Source of the DNA: an uncultured Oscillospiraceae bacterium | GTDB taxonomy: Bacteria > Bacillota > Clostridia > Oscillospirales > Oscillospiraceae | Reading direction: 5' to 3' | Assembly (NCBI GenBank): GCA_905234005.1 | Contig: CAJOFW010000055.1 | Location: forward strand, 1-7,647 | DNA: 7,647 nt | Shown here: piece after piece, positions 7,512 to 7,647 of the stretch | How positions within the stretch are numbered: position 1 is the first letter of the stretch | Layout: every line of letters starts with the position of its first letter | Notes under the pieces: model-generated | Seen by the model: only the letters and a program-made list of their open reading frames with translations | The model's database searches: none | Told to the model about the DNA's origin: nothing | Translations under genes and position numbers: made by a program

Positions 7512-7647
7512 AGTTGAAAATTGAATCCCTGCAAACCGATGAAGTGGGAGTAAAGACGGCATACGCGCTTACAGAGAGTGAACGGCGCTGAGATGTTCGC
7601 GGCAAACGGGTCGTCATAATGGTCCACGGAGGGCGCAGTGAAAGCTG
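7512..7647 (+). promoter_or_regulatory. Partial T-box leader (stem I), cut off by window end
   Basis: The RNA has the order of T-box stem I elements. These are GATGAAG (7539-7544 and on), AGTA of the specifier loop (7549-7552), ACAGAGAG (7571-7578), an apical loop GGCGCTGAGAT (7584-7594), and GGAGGGCGCAGTGAAAG on the returning strand (7628-7644). Helices support this: GTGG (7544-7547) with CCAC (7624-7627), GACGGC (7555-7560) with GTCGTC (7610-7615, one G-U), and GTGAAC (7578-7583) with GTTCGC (7595-7600, one G-U). The specifier side reads AUAAUGGU (7616-7623), giving UGG (Trp) or GGU (Gly). T-boxes bind uncharged tRNA and control aminoacyl-tRNA synthetase, biosynthesis or transport genes. 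The antiterminator with its TGGNACCGCG box and the gene itself lie beyond the window. Confidence 0.78.

Overview
The window is GC-rich with strongly GC-biased third codon positions, yet it carries Shine-Dalgarno AGGAGG boxes, sigma-A-type promoters, a trimeric NADH-linked [FeFe]-hydrogenase operon and, at the right edge, what looks like the start of a T-box tRNA-sensing leader. Together these point to an anaerobic, fermentative, high-GC Firmicute (Clostridia; an Oscillospiraceae-like gut bacterium would fit). The taxonomic placement is inference from gene content and style. All genes lie on the + strand.

Layout. (1) 1-897: 3' part of hydE, the radical-SAM maturase of the [FeFe]-hydrogenase H-cluster; its start lies outside the window. 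(2) 898-1095: intergenic control region with an inverted repeat, a repeated octamer, a likely promoter and a GC-rich hairpin at the very 5' end of the predicted mRNA. (3) 1096-5338: hydC-hydB-hydA, a tight operon (1-nt overlap, then a 20-nt gap), closed by a strong intrinsic terminator at 5368-5410. (4) 5411-5527: control region with a degenerate 10-bp tandem repeat and a 14-bp perfect palindrome. (5) 5528-7413: an OmpR-type response regulator and a HAMP-less sensor histidine kinase overlapping by 10 nt. (6) 7414-7647: a near-perfect -35/-10 promoter followed by a partial T-box stem I, cut off by the window end.

How the genes work together. HydE helps build the 2Fe subcluster needed by HydA. 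HydC (NuoE-like), HydB (NuoF-like with extra FeS domains) and HydA (catalytic subunit with an FeS chain) form a soluble complex that exchanges electrons between NADH, probably ferredoxin, and H2. Whether it bifurcates cannot be decided from sequence alone. The two-component system has its own control region behind a terminator, and nothing in the sequence ties it to hydrogen metabolism. The T-box leader belongs to an amino-acid-related gene beyond the window.

The items I consider most worth checking are the Cys-to-Ser position in the first H-cluster motif of HydA, the helically phased 10-bp repeat upstream of the regulator, and the T-box with an ambiguous Gly/Trp specifier. No wholly new gene system was found.
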